From Muribaculaceae bacterium (GTDB taxonomy: Bacteria; Bacteroidota; Bacteroidia; Bacteroidales; Muribaculaceae): a stretch of DNA of 15,768 nt. Shown one piece after another: positions 14,195-15,768 of the stretch (position 1 is the stretch's first letter; the number at the start of each line of letters is the position of its first letter). The stretch spans positions 1-15,768 of the forward strand of contig VSPO01000082.1 of NCBI GenBank assembly GCA_009775375.1, given 5' to 3'. The notes under the pieces are model-generated. The model had not been told where the DNA came from. It was given only the letters and a program-made list of their open reading frames with translations, and did not search any database. Made by a program: the position numbers and the translations under genes.

Positions 14195-14785
14195 ATGAAA
14201 AATTATTGGAAAATATTATATAATGGCATCGTGCCGGGAAACCCGGTCTTCGTGCTGCTTTTGGGAATGTGTGCCACTCTCGGCACCACCTCTTCCGCCT
14301 ACAACGGACTGATGATGGGAATCGCCACGGCAGTCGTGCTCGTTTGCTCCAACATCGTCATTTCTGCGATAAAGAGCCTTGTGCCCGACAAAGTCAGGAT
14401 CCCGGCCTTCATAGTCGTGATAGCTTCGTTCGTCACCATCCTCCAGCTCGTGGTCAACGCCTGGATGCCCGCCCTGAATGCTTCTCTCGGCATATTCATC
14501 CCCCTTATAGTCGTCAATTGCATTCTTCTCGGAAGAGCGGAGGCATTTGCGAGCAAAAACGGAGTGACAGCATCCTTCTTCGACGGCCTCGGCTCCGGCA
14601 TCGGATTCACCTTTGCCCTCGTTTTGCTTGGCGCGTCGCGAGAATTGCTTGGCACCGGCAAAATTTTCGGGGCCACAATCTTCCCTGAAGATTATGGCAT
14701 GCTTCTCTTCGTGCTTGCCCCGGGAGCGTTCATCGCCCTCGGCTACCTGATCGCCATAGTCAATAAAATCCGTAAAACCTGTTAA
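14195..14785 (+). CDS. rnfE: Rnf complex membrane subunit RnfE
   Basis: One of the two homologous, inverted six-helix membrane subunits. Hydrophobic segments cover most of its 196 residues, and the conserved cysteines C26 (LLLGMCATLG) and C109 (LIVVNCILLGR) are present. In the related NqrD/NqrE pair such cysteines bind an iron-sulfur cluster inside the membrane, which is taken to apply here. The segment GSGIGFTFALVLLGASRELLG is typical. It is spaced 6 nt from rnfG and 9 nt from rnfA, so one transcript is likely. Confidence 0.95.
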   Translation: MKNYWKILYNGIVPGNPVFVLLLGMCATLGTTSSAYNGLMMGIATAVVLVCSNIVISAIKSLVPDKVRIPAFIVVIASFVTILQLVVNAWMPALNASLGIFIPLIVVNCILLGRAEAFASKNGVTASFFDGLGSGIGFTFALVLLGASRELLGTGKIFGATIFPEDYGMLLFVLAPGAFIALGYLIAIVNKIRKTC

Positions 14786-14794
14786 ACCACAACC

Positions 14795-15373
14795 ATGCTG
14801 ACGTACGTATCCATCATCATCACCGCGATATTCATCAATAATATCGTCTTCGCCCAGTTTTTGGGAATTTGTCCGTTTTTAGGGGTGTCGAAAAAGATCA
14901 GTTCGGCACTTGGAATGGGCGCGGCCGTGACTTTCGTCATCACCTTGGCCACTACCGTAGCATGGCTTTTGCAGGTCTACGTGCTCAATCCTCTCGGACT
15001 GCAATTTCTCCAGACCATCGTTTTCATCCTCGTGATTGCGTTTCTCGTGCAGCTTCTTGAGATAGTCATGAAAAAGACCGTCCCTACGCTCTATCAAGCT
15101 TTGGGAGTATTCCTGCCGCTCATCACGACCAATTGCGCCGTGCTCGGCGTCGCTATTCTCGTAAGCCAGAAAGGCTACAATCTGATGGAGTCGATCACGT
15201 ATGGGCTGGCCACGTCCATCGGCTTCACGCTCGCCCTTTGGATATTCGCCGGGATACGCGAGCAATTGGCCATCACGTCGCTTCCCAAGGCCATGAAAGG
15301 CGTACCGATCGCCCTGATATGCGCCGGAATCCTTGCTATGGCATTCATGGGATTCTCCGGCATCAAATTCTGA
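14795..15373 (+). CDS. rnfA: Rnf complex membrane subunit RnfA
   Basis: The partner of RnfE, 192 residues with six predicted membrane helices. The conserved cysteines are C26 (AQFLGICPFLGVSKK) and C114 (ITTNCAVLGVA), the expected ligands of the intramembrane cluster shared with RnfE. SIGFTLALWIFAGIREQL matches the family. It is the last gene of the operon. Downstream, 15374-15468 is AT-rich, and I see only weak, imperfect pairing (GGCAATTTTTAA near 15392 with the region before 15462), so no firm terminator is called. Confidence 0.96.
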   Translation: MLTYVSIIITAIFINNIVFAQFLGICPFLGVSKKISSALGMGAAVTFVITLATTVAWLLQVYVLNPLGLQFLQTIVFILVIAFLVQLLEIVMKKTVPTLYQALGVFLPLITTNCAVLGVAILVSQKGYNLMESITYGLATSIGFTLALWIFAGIREQLAITSLPKAMKGVPIALICAGILAMAFMGFSGIKF

Positions 15374-15468
15374 CCGAAACAGGCAATTTTTAAGAATTTT
15401 GCGATAGGCTGATTGTCAATATTTTACGAAAAATGCTTGATTTTTTATTAAAAATTATTGCCAAAAAA

Positions 15469-15500
15469 TTTGGTAGATTCAATAAAAGTGCCTAACTTTG
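15469..15500 (+). promoter_or_regulatory. Consensus promoter of tRNA-His
   Basis: TTTG at 15469-15472, 20 nt, then TAACTTTG at 15493-15500, a full match to the Bacteroidota consensus. Transcription would start near 15507, about 55 nt before the tRNA. Confidence 0.75.
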
Positions 15501-15561
15501 CAGTGCTTTTCGGGAGAGACCTTGCGAAGCCTTTAGTGGAATCTCCATGGGAAGCAAAATG

Positions 15562-15635
15562 GTGAATGTAGCTCAGTTGGTTAGAGCGACGGATTGTGGT
15601 TCCGTAGGTCGTGGGTTCGAGACCCATCTTTCACC
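15562..15635 (+). tRNA. tRNA-His (anticodon GTG)
   Basis: A full cloverleaf folds: acceptor GTGAATG with CTTTCAC (one U6-U67 mismatch), D stem GCTC/GAGC, anticodon stem ACGGA/TCCGT with loop TTGTGGT and anticodon GTG at 15596-15598, and T stem GTGGG/CCCAT with loop TTCGAGA. The base before it (15561) is G and the discriminator is C, giving the G-1:C73 pair that is the identity mark of tRNA-His. CCA is not encoded and must be added after transcription. A single tRNA with its own promoter and terminator. Confidence 0.97.
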
Positions 15636-15640
15636 CCTCC

Positions 15641-15673
15641 AAGACCGGACTTAATTAAGTCCGGTCTTTTTTT
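15641..15673 (+). terminator. Intrinsic terminator after tRNA-His
   Basis: Bases 15641-15668 are a perfect 28-nt palindrome (arms AAGACCGGACTTAA and its complement), followed by a T-run through 15673. It starts 5 nt after the discriminator base. The mirror-image A-run needed for strong termination on the minus strand is weak. Confidence 0.9.
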
Positions 15674-15700
15674 ATTATTCCTAAATCTGTTTCTAAGAGT

Positions 15701-15768
15701 ATGAATATAGATCCGACTCCATCAAGAAAACGCGAAATTCCAACAGCGGCCCGGGATTTAGCCGGGAA
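15701..15768 (+). CDS. Possible 5' end of an unidentified gene, cut by the window edge
   Basis: An ATG at 15701 opens a frame that stays open for 22 codons to the window end (begins MNIDPTPSRKRE). There is no recognised domain, promoter or ribosome site, and the minus strand is also open here, so this is weak. A small inverted repeat, CCCGG with CCGGG (15750-15754 and 15762-15766), lies inside. Confidence 0.2.
   Translation, partial: MNIDPTPSRKREIPTAARDLAG

Overview
The window looks like a piece of a Bacteroidales (Bacteroidota) chromosome. Three things support this: several promoters fit the Bacteroidota -33/-7 pattern (TTTG, about 18-21 nt, TAnnTTTG); the Rho protein carries a very long disordered insertion; and gene content includes a secreted GH97 glycosidase, a DUF4369-like/TlpA thiol protein and an RseC-rnfBCDGEA cluster. 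The family cannot be fixed from the sequence; a gut member such as Muribaculaceae or Bacteroidaceae is a reasonable inference.

Layout. 1-420: tail of an unseen upstream region, then a promoter and a leader of about 290 nt for rho. 421-4979: a tight plus-strand gene set, rho, a YbaK/EbsC-type Cys-tRNA(Pro) deacylase, aroC (chorismate synthase) and a YhcC/TIGR01212-type radical SAM protein, the last three joined by 4-nt ATGA overlaps. 5103-6206: a secreted thioredoxin-fold protein. 6225-6280: a 56-nt perfect palindrome acting as a bidirectional terminator between this gene and the convergent GH97 glycosidase (6291-8237, minus strand). 8238-9997: 1.76 kb without a credible protein gene. It holds the GH97 promoter, a candidate structured minus-strand small RNA with promoter and terminator, a GC-rich island of degenerate hairpin-forming repeats, several other inverted repeats, and the promoter of the next operon. 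9998-15373: rseC-rnfB-rnfC-rnfD-rnfG-rnfE-rnfA, a complete ferredoxin:NAD+ oxidoreductase (Rnf) complex. 15469-15673: a tRNA-His(GTG) gene with its own promoter and a perfect-palindrome terminator. The last 68 bases may start another gene.

How the genes work together. The Rnf complex couples reduced ferredoxin oxidation to NAD+ reduction and ion export, as expected in an anaerobe; the RseC-like membrane protein at the head of the operon probably serves that complex. The rho set groups transcription termination, tRNA proofreading and aromatic synthesis with no obvious single pathway. The GH97 enzyme and the thioredoxin-like protein are predicted to act in the cell envelope.

The protein-coding part is ordinary for the group. 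The least explained part is 8350-9800: the candidate small RNA and the repeat island.
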